NCBI RefSeq assembly: GCF_030816715.1
Contig: NZ_JAUSYH010000001.1
Coordinates: 186,001 to 250,000 of the forward strand
Reading direction: 5' to 3'
Length of the DNA stretch: 64,000 nt
From: Streptomyces achromogenes
GTDB taxonomy: Bacteria > Actinomycetota > Actinomycetes > Streptomycetales > Streptomycetaceae
Under the pieces are notes generated by a model, which had not been told where the DNA came from, ran no database searches, and saw nothing but the letters and a program-made list of their open reading frames with translations. Within the stretch, counting starts at the first letter, position 1, and each line of letters opens with the position of its first letter. A program made the translations under genes and the position numbers. Positions 9,002 through 17,538 of the stretch are shown here, one piece after another.

Positions 9002-9991
9002 ATGCCCACGGGAGCCATCCCCGTACGCCATCTCGACCAGGACTCGGTGACGGAACTCGGCACCGCCGCCCGCGCCCTGCTCGACGCCTTCGGCGGCTCG
9101 GCCACTCACCCTGGCCTTCTCACTCGCGTTCCTTTCGTAGCCGCTTCGTTGAGCGAGGCCACCCGACACGCCTGCCGCCCTGTGGACACCCCCGCCGGGC
9201 TGTTCGTCCTGCGCGGTCTCGAGGTCGACGACGGCGCCATCGGCCCCACGCCGGGCCACTGGTCGACCGCCGGGGACGCGGGCGCCGTGTACGACGTCGT
9301 CCTGCTGCTGCTGTCCACAGTGATGGGCACGCCGATCGCCTGGGAGGGCCAACAGGACGGCCGGTTCGTGCACAACATCGTCCCCTCTCCCGGACACGAG
9401 GAGGAGCAGACCGGCGCCAGCAGCAGTGTGCTGCTCAGCCCGCACACCGAGGACGCCTTCCACCCGGGCCGCGCCCATCTGCTGGTCCTCGGCTGCCTGC
9501 GCAACCCGGACGCCGTGGCAACCACGGCCGCCAGCATCCGCGAGGTCGAACTGGACGCGAAGGCACAGGAGTTGCTCAGCAGACCGGTTCTGCCGGTGCT
9601 GCCCGACGACGCCTACACCGAGGCGCAGGGCTACGACGGCGCACCACCACCCGTACCGACGTTGTGGCAGTCACCCAACGGCCCGACCCTGCGTTTCGAC
9701 CCCGCCTACACACCCCTCGACGGAGCGTCGGAGGAACACCGCGCGGCATACGGACGCCTGGAGGCCGAGCTCTCACGGGTCTCCGTGGCGGTGGCCCTGA
9801 CACCCGGAGACGTCCTGGTGGTCGACAACGACCTCGTCGTGCACGGACGCGTCCCCTTCACGGCGCGCTACGACGGCACGGACCGCTGGCTGAAGCGCTC
9901 CTCGGTGCGTGTGCGGGGCCGGCGTACCCGACCGCCGGCCGAGCGGTTCGAGCACGGCTACGGGCAGGCGGCCGTCGAGGCGTTCGCATGA
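9002..9991 (+). CDS. Fe(II)/2-oxoglutarate-dependent oxygenase, clavaminate synthase / amino acid beta-hydroxylase type
   Basis: 329 residues from ATG 9002. The facial triad is visible as His148 and Glu150 in SPHTEDAFHP and a distal His281 in VVHGRVPF, with an arginine for 2-oxoglutarate in the following strand (DRWLKRSSVR). HxE rather than HxD and the surrounding sequence place it with the clavaminate synthase, VioC and AsnO group, which hydroxylate arginine, asparagine or related amino acids. It heads an operon with diaminopropionate-type genes and an iron box. The substrate could be a free amino acid or the assembled chelator. Its stop overlaps the next start (ATGA). Confidence 0.85.
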   Translation: MPTGAIPVRHLDQDSVTELGTAARALLDAFGGSATHPGLLTRVPFVAASLSEATRHACRPVDTPAGLFVLRGLEVDDGAIGPTPGHWSTAGDAGAVYDVVLLLLSTVMGTPIAWEGQQDGRFVHNIVPSPGHEEEQTGASSSVLLSPHTEDAFHPGRAHLLVLGCLRNPDAVATTAASIREVELDAKAQELLSRPVLPVLPDDAYTEAQGYDGAPPPVPTLWQSPNGPTLRFDPAYTPLDGASEEHRAAYGRLEAELSRVSVAVALTPGDVLVVDNDLVVHGRVPFTARYDGTDRWLKRSSVRVRGRRTRPPAERFEHGYGQAAVEAFA

Positions 9992-11019
9992 CCGACATCG
10001 ACTCCGACATCGCGAAGACGGGAAGCGCCATGGCGTCCGACGACTCGACCCTGCACATCCTCAGCACCAGCGACGTGGCCGGCATCGACATCACCCTGTC
10101 CGACGTCGTCTCCGTCGTCGAGCAGGCGTACCGCACACTGGCCGACGGCAGGTCGGACAACCCGCGCAAGCTCACCGTCAAACCGCGGGACGGCCACTCG
10201 GTGGCGTACGCGATGCTGGGCCGCGACGGTGAGCGGGGCGTGGTCGCGGTCAAGACGTCGTACAAGCACGGCCTGCACGAGGACCGCGACATGCAGCACT
10301 ACTACACGACGCTGACCCTGTACGACGACGAGAGCGGACTGCCGGTCGCGATGCTGGACTGCGGCAGGGTCGGCGCCCTGCGCACCCCGGCGGTCTCGGC
10401 GCTGCTGGCCCGCGAACTTGCCGTGCCCGGCGCCCGCAACGCCCTGGTCATCGGCACCGGTACCCAGGGCCGACTGGCGCTGCCCTTCCTGTTGACCACG
10501 CTGCCGGATCTGGAACGGCTGATGCTCTTCGGCACGCATCCGGACGGCATCCGGGCGGTACGCGAGCAACTGCACGCCTACTTCCCCGACCGGAAGCTGG
10601 AACTGGTGACCGATCTGCGCACAGCGGCGCAGGACGCGGACATCGTGCTCGCCACGGCCGGCCCCCACACGCCCGCTTCCGTGGACGCGGAGTGGCTCAG
10701 ACCCGCGGCGCTCTCCGTGCTCATCGGCTACGGCATCGCCCCCTCGACCCTGCACCGGGCGGACCGGGTGATCGCCACCAGCGCGGCACAGATGCTCGTC
10801 ACCGGTGTGGACATGGCCGACGCGGACGGTCGCCTGCGCGAGGTGGACGCCGAGTTCCCCGAAGTGCTCGCCGGACGCGCGAAAGGCCGTACGGACGCGG
10901 GAGAGCGGATCTTCGCCTACAACAGCGGTCTGGTCGTCACCGACATCGCCCTCGGCCACCGCTTCGCCCAACTCGCCCTCACCCAGGGCCTGGGCACGGC
11001 GGTACCGCTGTGGCGATGA
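9988..11019 (+). CDS. SbnB-like dehydrogenase (ornithine cyclodeaminase/mu-crystallin family)
   Basis: 343 residues from an ATG overlapping the oxygenase stop. The Rossmann motif is GTGTQGRLALPFL (about 155-170) and the family motif DCGRVGALRTPAVSALLA precedes it. With an SbnA-like partner two genes downstream, the best reading is the SbnB role of staphyloferrin B biosynthesis: NAD-dependent oxidative hydrolysis of N-(1-amino-1-carboxy-2-ethyl)-glutamate to L-2,3-diaminopropionate and 2-oxoglutarate. VioK/ZmaV-type proteins share this family and role. True ornithine cyclodeaminase is the alternative, less likely in this context. Next start overlaps its stop by ATGA. Confidence 0.82.
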   Translation: MTDIDSDIAKTGSAMASDDSTLHILSTSDVAGIDITLSDVVSVVEQAYRTLADGRSDNPRKLTVKPRDGHSVAYAMLGRDGERGVVAVKTSYKHGLHEDRDMQHYYTTLTLYDDESGLPVAMLDCGRVGALRTPAVSALLARELAVPGARNALVIGTGTQGRLALPFLLTTLPDLERLMLFGTHPDGIRAVREQLHAYFPDRKLELVTDLRTAAQDADIVLATAGPHTPASVDAEWLRPAALSVLIGYGIAPSTLHRADRVIATSAAQMLVTGVDMADADGRLREVDAEFPEVLAGRAKGRTDAGERIFAYNSGLVVTDIALGHRFAQLALTQGLGTAVPLWR

Positions 11020-12383
11020 CGACGACACCTCCTTCCCTGCCGGCCCGCCTCGGCGAGGAGACGCGGGAGCTGCTGCGGACGGGCTCCCTGCTGCACGAGC
11101 TGCGTCACGGTCTGGACGGCCCCTACCACGCGTTGTTCCCCGCCCGGTTCGACGCCAACGTGGCGGCATTCCACGAGGTGTTCGCCGACATGGGCGTCAA
11201 GGGCCGTGTGTACTACGCCAAGAAGGCCAACAAGGCGGCCGTCTTCGCCGAACGGGCCGCCGTGCATGGCCTCGGCATCGACGTGGCGAGCCACGGCGAG
11301 CTGCGCGAGGCACTCGCCCACGGCGTCCGCGGGGCCGACCTCGTGGTCACCGGACCCGCCAAGGCGGACCACCTGCTGCGGATCTCCGTGCTCCACGACG
11401 CCCTGATCGCCGTGGACGCCCTCGACGAACTGGACCGTCTCAACGCTCTGGCTGTTGAACTCGACCGCCCGGCACGGGTGTTGTTGCGCCGCCTGCCTCC
11501 CGCCCAGCCGCACAGCCGCTTCGGCATGGACGCGGACGAGTTGGAGAGCGCCCTGCATCGCTGCACCGTCGCCGACGGCATCCTGATGGAAGGCTTCAGC
11601 TTCCATCTGTCCGGCTACGACACCCGTCTGCGCGGCGATCTCGCCGCCGAGCTGATCCGGCTGTGCCGCACGGCCCGGGCGCATGGGCTGCGCGCCGACC
11701 GGATCAGCATAGGCGGCGGCCTCGCGGTCGACTACGTCACGAAGGAGGACTGGCTGCGCTTCGCCCAGCGGCAGACCTCCGAGCACTACCACGCGGGCAA
11801 GACCTTCTCCGCCTTCTATCCCTACCACTCCCCCGTCGCCGGCGCTCACGCCCTGCGGGCCGTCCTCGCCACCACACCGACGGGCGAACAGAAGTCCCTG
11901 GCACACCTGTTGCTCGACAACGACGTGACCCTCCTGGTAGAGCCGGGCCGTGCGCTGCTGGACCAGGCCGGCTGTACGGTCTTCCGCGTCCAGGGCGTCA
12001 AGGAGCGCGGGGACTACACCCTCCTCACCGTGGACGGGACCAGCCTGAGCCTGTCCGAGCAGTGGTTCGCGAGCGAGTTCCTGCCCGAACCGCTGCTGGT
12101 GCCGGCCGCCGAAGAGAGCGAGGAGGCAGGGACCGGCGGGCCGTATCCCGCATGCGTGGGCGCCGCCACCTGCCTGGAGTCGGACATGCTCACCTGGCGC
12201 AAGATCCCCTTCCACCGCCCGCCGGTCGTGGGCGACCTGCTCGTCTACCCCAACACCGCGGGCTACCAGATGGACTCGAACGAGTCCCCGTTCCACGACC
12301 TGCCGCTGCCGCCCAAGGTCGTGATCGACCAGGCCCCCGGCTCCCCCCGCCCCCGCTGGCGCCTCGACCGCCACCACCCCTAG
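11016..12383 (+). CDS. PLP-dependent decarboxylase, fold type III (DAP/ornithine decarboxylase-like, Y4yA/SbnH-like)
   Basis: 455 residues. Motifs run in the expected order: YYAKKANK with PLP lysine near residue 70, GIDVASHGEL, the FHLSGY segment, phosphate-binding GGGLAVDY, LVEPGRALLD, and the C-terminal ESDMLTW and YPNTAGYQMD parts that complete the active site of the partner subunit. SbnH, which decarboxylates a citryl-diaminopropionate intermediate, is of this fold; Y4yA-type proteins look similar. In this operon it could decarboxylate diaminopropionate-derived intermediates to give an ethylenediamine unit. Start ATG overlaps the previous stop. Confidence 0.82.
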   Translation: MTTTPPSLPARLGEETRELLRTGSLLHELRHGLDGPYHALFPARFDANVAAFHEVFADMGVKGRVYYAKKANKAAVFAERAAVHGLGIDVASHGELREALAHGVRGADLVVTGPAKADHLLRISVLHDALIAVDALDELDRLNALAVELDRPARVLLRRLPPAQPHSRFGMDADELESALHRCTVADGILMEGFSFHLSGYDTRLRGDLAAELIRLCRTARAHGLRADRISIGGGLAVDYVTKEDWLRFAQRQTSEHYHAGKTFSAFYPYHSPVAGAHALRAVLATTPTGEQKSLAHLLLDNDVTLLVEPGRALLDQAGCTVFRVQGVKERGDYTLLTVDGTSLSLSEQWFASEFLPEPLLVPAAEESEEAGTGGPYPACVGAATCLESDMLTWRKIPFHRPPVVGDLLVYPNTAGYQMDSNESPFHDLPLPPKVVIDQAPGSPRPRWRLDRHHP

Positions 12384-12396
12384 GGACACGCCCGTC

Positions 12397-13482
12397 ATGG
12401 ACCACCCCCTGCACCGGCCGCCCGTCGTCCGCCAGGTCTGCGAACTCATCGGCGCCACACCACTGTTCGAGCTGTGCCGTACCGAGGGCGAGGCCCGGCT
12501 TCTGCTGAAGCTGGAACAGTTCAACCCGACCGGCACCGCCAAGATCCGTATGGCCCGGCAGATGGTTCTCGACGCCGAGGAACGCGGGCTGCTCCGCCCC
12601 GGCGGTCGGATCATCGAATCCACCTCCGGCAACACCGGCCTGGGCCTCGCGGTCGTCGCGGCCGAACGCGGCTACTCCTTCACCGCCGTCGTCGACCACC
12701 ACGCGGCGGCGGACAAGCTGCGCGCCATGAAGGCACTCGGCGCCGAGCTGGTGTACGTGGCCGCGGACGGTGACGAGGAACTGGCCACCGCCGCCCGCGA
12801 GGAGCTCGCGGAGCGGATGGCGGCCGAGACCGACAACGCGTACTTCACCGAGCAGCACAACAACCTGGCCAACGGTGTCGGCTACCATCCGGTCGCCCGC
12901 GAACTCGACGCCGCGCTCGACGGACGCGTCGATGTGCTGATCGGGGCCGTCGGCACCGGCGGCGGGCTGTTCGGGACCGGCGGCGCGCTGCGCCGGACCG
13001 TGCCCGCAGTGCGGATCGTCGGCGTCGAACCGAAGGGATCCATCGCCTTCGGCGGACCCGCCCACGACTACTACCAGTCCGGCACCGGCACACCCGAGGG
13101 CGCCACCATCGGCGCCATGGTCGACTACAGCCTGCTGGACGAGGGTGTGAAGGTGGGCGACGTCGAGGCGTTCGCCACCGCCCGGGTCGTCGCCCGCCGC
13201 ACCGGGCTGCTGATCGGCGGCTCGGCCGGCGGTGTCGTGCACGAGGCCCTTACCCGCCTCCCCTCGCTCCCGCCCGGCACGACTATGGTCGCGTTGATCA
13301 ACGACGGCGGGGAGAAGTACATGGACACGGTCTTCGACGACGACTGGATGGCAGCCCGCGGCCTCCTGTCTCCCACGGCCGAGCGCGAGGTCGAGGAGAC
13401 ACTGGCGAAACTCCGCAGACTCCCCACATCGCAGGACACCCCGCAAGCCCGTTCGCCGCACACGTCGCAGGAACAGATCTGA
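12397..13482 (+). CDS. SbnA-like PLP synthase (cysteine synthase family)
   Basis: 361 residues. PLP lysine is Lys49 in NPTGTAKIRMA, the substrate loop is ESTSGNTGLGLA and the phosphate-binding loop is GAVGTGGGLFGTG. These match the O-acetylserine sulfhydrylase fold, and the pairing with SbnB points to SbnA chemistry: O-phospho-L-serine plus L-glutamate to N-(1-amino-1-carboxy-2-ethyl)-glutamate. A plain cysteine synthase is less likely given the operon. The stop shares one base with the next start (TGATG). Last ~20 residues are a Gln/Ser-rich tail. Confidence 0.85.
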   Translation: MDHPLHRPPVVRQVCELIGATPLFELCRTEGEARLLLKLEQFNPTGTAKIRMARQMVLDAEERGLLRPGGRIIESTSGNTGLGLAVVAAERGYSFTAVVDHHAAADKLRAMKALGAELVYVAADGDEELATAAREELAERMAAETDNAYFTEQHNNLANGVGYHPVARELDAALDGRVDVLIGAVGTGGGLFGTGGALRRTVPAVRIVGVEPKGSIAFGGPAHDYYQSGTGTPEGATIGAMVDYSLLDEGVKVGDVEAFATARVVARRTGLLIGGSAGGVVHEALTRLPSLPPGTTMVALINDGGEKYMDTVFDDDWMAARGLLSPTAEREVEETLAKLRRLPTSQDTPQARSPHTSQEQI

Positions 13483-14867
13483 TGCAGCCCTCCCTCGCCC
13501 GACTGCTGGCCGACGGCCGCGCCCTGGGCGCCCTCGCCGTGCCTCTCGCCCTCACCCAGCTCGCGCAGGTGGCCCTGACCACCACCGACACGGTGATGAT
13601 GGGCCTGCTCGGAACCGAGGCACTGGCAGCCGGCGGCCTCGCCATGGTGATCTTCAACCAGTTGCGCACCATGGGCGTCGGCCTGGTGACCGCCGTCGGC
13701 AACCAGATCGCCGCCGCGGGGGCCCGCGCCGAGTCCGGCGCCTCCGACGCCGAGGAGGACATCCGGGATCTCGTCCGCGCGAGTCTGCTGCTGTCCACCC
13801 TCGCAGGCATCGCGGGCGCCGTCCTGATGGTGCTCATCGGCCACGCGGTCGTCCGGCTCGGCCAGGACCCGGACGTCGTCGACGCCGCGAAGCCCGTGCT
13901 CTATCTGATGGCCCCCGGTCTCGTCCCGTGCCTGTGGTTCCAGTCGATACGGCAGTTCACCGTCGGCATGCGCCGCCCGCAGGCACTGCTGCGCATCACC
14001 GTCGCCTCGATCGCGCTCAACGCCGGTCTCAACTGGGCACTCATCCACGGCACCTGGTTCTTCCCGAAGCTGGGGCTGCCCGGCATCGGGCTCGCCACGT
14101 CCTCGGTGTACGCCCTGACCTGCCTGGCGCTGTACCTCTCCGCCCGGCGCGACCCCCGGCTCGCCCCGCTGCTTTCCCTGAACGTCTGGAAGACCCGCCC
14201 GGCCACCCTGCGCCGCCTGGTCGGCCTGGGCACGCCGATCGCCGCGACCTACGGCTCGGAGGCGGGCTTCTTCTCCGTGGTCGCCCTGCTCGTCGGCAGC
14301 TTCGGCACCGCCGCCCTGGCCGCGCACACCGCCGTCAACCAGCTCGTCTACCTTGTCTTCCAGATCGCCGTGGGCCTCTCGCACGCCGCCTCCATCGGCG
14401 TCAGCCGCGAACTCGCACTGCGCGACCTGGCGGCCGCCCGACGCCTGAAGACCACCGCGCTCGCCTACGCGGTCGCGGTCATGGCCGTCGTGGCGCTGAT
14501 CTACACGACCATGCCCCGACTGATCCTCGCCCCCTTCTTCGACACCGGGGACCGGGCGGCGACGGACCTGGCGACCAAGCTCCTCCTGGTCGCCGCCGTG
14601 CTGCAGTTCTTCGACTGTGCCCAGAACATCGGCGTCGGACTGCTGCGCGGGCTCGACGACACCAAGGGCGGCTTCCGCGTCACCCTCGTCGGCTACTGGC
14701 TCGTCGGTCTGCCCGCCGCCGCACTGCTCGGCTTCGCCACCGGCTGGGACACCGTCGGCATCTGGCTTGGTCTGCTCGCCGGCCTCGCGACCACCGCGGT
14801 CCTCCTCCTGCGCCGCTTCGACCGGGGTGTCGGGCGCCTGTACGGGGTCGCGACAGCCACGCCCTGA
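13482..14867 (+). CDS. MATE-family efflux transporter
   Basis: 461 residues with about twelve membrane segments in two related halves, as in multidrug and toxic compound extrusion proteins (first segment around ALAVPLALTQLAQVALTTTD; second half begins near GTPIAATYGSEAGFF). It is the last gene of the iron-box operon and translationally coupled to the SbnA-like gene, so it probably exports the product. The family uses H+ or Na+ gradients. Nothing is truncated. Confidence 0.88.
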   Translation: MQPSLARLLADGRALGALAVPLALTQLAQVALTTTDTVMMGLLGTEALAAGGLAMVIFNQLRTMGVGLVTAVGNQIAAAGARAESGASDAEEDIRDLVRASLLLSTLAGIAGAVLMVLIGHAVVRLGQDPDVVDAAKPVLYLMAPGLVPCLWFQSIRQFTVGMRRPQALLRITVASIALNAGLNWALIHGTWFFPKLGLPGIGLATSSVYALTCLALYLSARRDPRLAPLLSLNVWKTRPATLRRLVGLGTPIAATYGSEAGFFSVVALLVGSFGTAALAAHTAVNQLVYLVFQIAVGLSHAASIGVSRELALRDLAAARRLKTTALAYAVAVMAVVALIYTTMPRLILAPFFDTGDRAATDLATKLLLVAAVLQFFDCAQNIGVGLLRGLDDTKGGFRVTLVGYWLVGLPAAALLGFATGWDTVGIWLGLLAGLATTAVLLLRRFDRGVGRLYGVATATP

Positions 14868-15061
14868 GCCCTGTGACGAACGGGGGCCGGCCGAGCAGGG
14901 CACCCGGCTTGCGTCGCCGACGGCTCCACTCTCTGCGATCTCTCCGCCCTCTCCGGCCAGCTGGGTTTCCCCCGGGCCGCTCAGCCCTCACCTGGGCCGG
15001 AGCAGCCAGAGCCGTAGAAGCGGGAGCCGCAGAAGCGACGTCTCAGCTCCACCGCCTTGCG

Positions 15062-15955
15062 TCACCCGCTCTCCCGGCGCAGGGCGTTGTACGCCGCCCA
15101 GGCGTTCAGCAGCGGTGGGGCCACCGAACCGCGCCGGCCCCGGCCGGCGGCGGCGGACTGTGTGACCGCGAAGCGCACGGCGGCGGGCCGTGCCGCCGGG
15201 AACTGTGAGAGCAGCAGCGCGATGGCACCGGTGACGAAGGGCGCGGCCGCGCTGGTGCCGGTGATTCTCAGCGACCTCTCGGCGACGCCGAGGCTCATGA
15301 CGTCCTTGCCCGGCGCACTGAGTCCGCGTCTGCCGATCTCCGCGCCCAGGTTGGACAGGCTCAGCGGCCACCCGTCGCCGTCGCAGGCGATCACCGGAAT
15401 CGTCCAGGGATGGCGGGTGATGACCGAGGTGCCGAGCGTTCCCTGGTTTCCCGCCGCGACGACGACGATCACTCCGTTGTTCGCGGCATGGTCCAGGGCC
15501 TCCTCCAGCACCCGGTGCCGGGTGCTGGACGGCTCCGGCTGCGCGAGGCTGAGGTTGAGCACCCGGGCGCCCGCGTCAACGGTCTCGACGACGGCCGCCG
15601 CCAGCTCATCGGCCCGCGCTCCGGAGAGGCAGCCCTTCTCCGGGGCGCTACCGGACGTCGCCGGGCGGGACGGGAAGACGGGCCGCGACAGCAGGGTGCA
15701 GTGCGGGCAGATGCCCGGTGCCGCGGACCCTCGTCGCGCACTGAGGATTCCGGCGACGAAGGTTCCGTGAGCGCAGCAGCGGTCGTCCGCGCCGCATCCA
15801 CTCCGGGGTGCCGGGTGGAGCTCCCGCACGGGATGACCCCGCAGATCGGGATGATCCCGTGCCACCCTTCCGTCGATCAGTCCGACGGCGACTCCGGGCC
15901 GGCCGGGAGTGCGCTCCATCAAGGGCTGGAGCCCGACCAGAGCCAGCGGGTCCAT
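15062..15955 (-). CDS. PatA-like subtilisin (S8) serine protease
   Basis: 297 residues with no signal peptide, so probably cytoplasmic. The catalytic triad is Asp28 (GLIDGRV), His63 (CAHGTFVAG) and Ser235 (GTSAAAPFVTGA), with the oxyanion Asn170 (AAGNQG). The compact size, the Cys-containing insert (CGADDRCC; CPHC) and overall sequence resemble the protease domain of cyanobactin leader peptidase PatA. It starts five bases after the stop of a small RIPGF peptide gene and follows a PatG C-terminal-like gene, so it is the last gene of a leftward four-gene operon. Likely role: proteolytic maturation of the neighbouring peptides (inference). Confidence 0.85.
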   Translation of the reverse strand: MDPLALVGLQPLMERTPGRPGVAVGLIDGRVARDHPDLRGHPVRELHPAPRSGCGADDRCCAHGTFVAGILSARRGSAAPGICPHCTLLSRPVFPSRPATSGSAPEKGCLSGARADELAAAVVETVDAGARVLNLSLAQPEPSSTRHRVLEEALDHAANNGVIVVVAAGNQGTLGTSVITRHPWTIPVIACDGDGWPLSLSNLGAEIGRRGLSAPGKDVMSLGVAERSLRITGTSAAAPFVTGAIALLLSQFPAARPAAVRFAVTQSAAAGRGRRGSVAPPLLNAWAAYNALRRESG

Positions 15956-15960
15956 TCGTC

Positions 15961-16197
15961 CTACCAGCCGTCGTACTCATGCCTGCACAGCTCGTCGAGG
16001 CATTGCGCAACGCAGCGGCGCGGATCGGAGGAACGTTTGCAACTTGAGCTGCACACCGGCCTGAGCTCAATTTCACAGAGTCCTTGTGGGACGATCCGGG
16101 CCCCGTCCGGTCCGGCCCCGGGACGCGGCACCCGGCCGCCTCCCGCTGTCCTTGACTCGTACACCGCCGATTCGGCGGTGAAGCCAGGAATCCTCAT
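15961..16197 (-). CDS. Small Cys-rich RIPGF peptide (candidate precursor/substrate 1)
   Basis: 78 residues, start ATG preceded by GAAGGAGAGG at good spacing. N-terminus MRIPGFTAESAVYESRT is leader-like; a Gly/Pro/Arg linker follows; the C-terminal 40 residues contain six cysteines (two in VCSSSC) and end in EYDGW. It shares RIPGF with the other small gene of the operon. Directly upstream of the PatA-like protease (5-bp gap), so co-translated. I recognise this as an uncharacterised class of small proteins found beside PatA/PatG-like proteins; whether it is processed is unknown. Confidence 0.75.
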   Translation of the reverse strand: MRIPGFTAESAVYESRTAGGGRVPRPGAGPDGARIVPQGLCEIELRPVCSSSCKRSSDPRRCVAQCLDELCRHEYDGW

Positions 16198-16293
16198 GAT
16201 GATCGCCTCTCCTTCGGCGTCAGCCCGGTATCAGGCCTTCGCACCTGTCCGCATTCCCCGCCGTTTCCGTCCGCCCCCGTCTCCACCTCCCTC

Positions 16294-17250
16294 TCATCGG
16301 TCGTAGTACGGCGACCAGTTGGTCCTCGTGAAGGGGAACAACTCGGTGACATCGATCCGCACGAACGACTTCTCCGTCACATCCGTCTTGCGGCTGGTGT
16401 AGGAGAACACGATGTCAAGAATTCTTCGACTGCCGCTGAGCCGCGAGGGGCAGACGTCCACAGCGCTCAGGCGGAATCCCCTCGCGTGCTCCTTGACCGT
16501 CTCCTGATAGATCTTCTCGTTCCGGACGGCCGCGTAGTTGATTGCGCGGTGTTCATCCGTGGTTCCGGAGTTGTCGCCGATCTGCAGGAGCCTTTCCAGT
16601 AGCTTCCTCGACGCCGTTTCGAAGTCTTTGGCGGGTATCTCGGCAGGGCGCTCGACCGCCCTGATCAGTTCGCCGCTGTCGAAGGAGTAGATCTGCTCGA
16701 AGACGACGACCGGCACGGTCAGGCCGTTGCACAGCTCCGGCGGAGCGACAGGCCCGCGCCTTCCGATCACCACGTCGAGGTCCCAGGGGCTGCTCACGGG
16801 ACGGACCGCCTCGACCAACAGGTCGTATCCCGCCGAGTCGCGAGGGCGCAGGATGTAGGTCTCGACCCCCTGAACGGTCAGGATGAAGCACAACTGCCTG
16901 ACCAGGTAACGATTGTCCGGATCCGACAACACACGGTGCAACGCCTCTTCGTCCGTCAGATCCGGTGGCTCGGCCCGCCCGACGACCTGTGCGAACTCCT
17001 TCTCCACGCCGAGACTGGGGAACCGCACCTGGATCTGCCCCAACGCGTAGACATAGCCCGAGCCTGCGCCGGTCCGCGCATGAGCGTCCTCCCACGCCTG
17101 CTCCTTGTCCGTGGCGGACGGTGGAGTCTCGGAACAGTGACAGGCGGTCTGCATGAGCGAGGTGTCCCCGGCCGACGCCATCCCCGTCTGTTCGTCGTCA
17201 GGTTCGTCCACGGACGGGCTGGCCGGCACGCCGGTCTGTTCGGGCTCCAT
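16294..17250 (-). CDS. PatG C-terminal-domain-like protein
   Basis: 318 residues from the ATG at 17250 (MEPEQTGVPAS), chosen because a strong ribosome site (GGGAGGAG) lies six bases upstream; a GTG at 17301 would add 17 residues but has no such site. Residues ~80-318 resemble the C-terminal domain of the cyanobactin macrocyclase PatG: YVYALGQIQVRFPSLGVEKE, the RYLVRQLCF segment, RPRDSAGYDLLVEAVRP, VVIGRRGPVAPPELCNG, DIVFSYTSRKTDVTEK and WSPYYDR. The PatG protease domain is absent, so this is the accessory domain as a stand-alone protein. Its N-terminal 65 residues are acidic and probably disordered, with a CHC motif. Function of this domain is unknown even in cyanobactin systems. Confidence 0.82.
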   Translation of the reverse strand: MEPEQTGVPASPSVDEPDDEQTGMASAGDTSLMQTACHCSETPPSATDKEQAWEDAHARTGAGSGYVYALGQIQVRFPSLGVEKEFAQVVGRAEPPDLTDEEALHRVLSDPDNRYLVRQLCFILTVQGVETYILRPRDSAGYDLLVEAVRPVSSPWDLDVVIGRRGPVAPPELCNGLTVPVVVFEQIYSFDSGELIRAVERPAEIPAKDFETASRKLLERLLQIGDNSGTTDEHRAINYAAVRNEKIYQETVKEHARGFRLSAVDVCPSRLSGSRRILDIVFSYTSRKTDVTEKSFVRIDVTELFPFTRTNWSPYYDR

Positions 17251-17301
17251 GGGTGACTCCTCCCTCAAGCCTTCCTGGGATATACGGTGAGCCGTCGTCA
17301 C

Positions 17302-17538
17302 CTACCAGCGGCCGCGTCGGCTCGAGAACGCCACCCACTGGTTCAGGGCGGCGGCCCGTCGCTCACAGCCGCCGCAGGGCCGTATCCCCGCCGCGTACGT
17401 CACGCGCTTGACGACGTCGCCCAGCCCCACCTCTTCGTCACCGGTCACGAACCCGGGGATCCGCATCCGGTGCGGTCGTCGCTCGGCGGTGTCCTCCGTC
17501 CGGGCTTGCCGGCCGGGGTTCTCGTCCTCGCTGCTCAT
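17302..17538 (-). CDS. Small RIPGF peptide with CGGC motif (candidate precursor/substrate 2)
   Basis: 78 residues from ATG 17538, preceded by GGAAG with 8-base spacing; an internal Met at residue 25 (MRIPGFVTGDEE) aligns with the start of the other small peptide and is an alternative start. The C-terminal half reads as a helix followed by GIRPCGGCERRAAALNQW. First gene of the operon, 51 bp ahead of the PatG-like gene. Two peptides with the same RIPGF start but different C-termini suggest a conserved recognition element with variable cargo. Confidence 0.72.
   Translation of the reverse strand: MSSEDENPGRQARTEDTAERRPHRMRIPGFVTGDEEVGLGDVVKRVTYAAGIRPCGGCERRAAALNQWVAFSSRRGRW

Noticed and set aside
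9988..13482. Plain ornithine/proline or cysteine metabolism genes
   Set aside because: The coupled SbnA/SbnB-like pair with a decarboxylase, hydroxylase, exporter and iron boxes fits metallophore synthesis better than primary metabolism.
15062..17538. Complete cyanobactin or thiazole-type RiPP cluster
   Set aside because: No cyclodehydratase, YcaO, oxidase or PatG protease domain within the window, and the peptides lack the usual cyanobactin recognition sequences as far as I can see.
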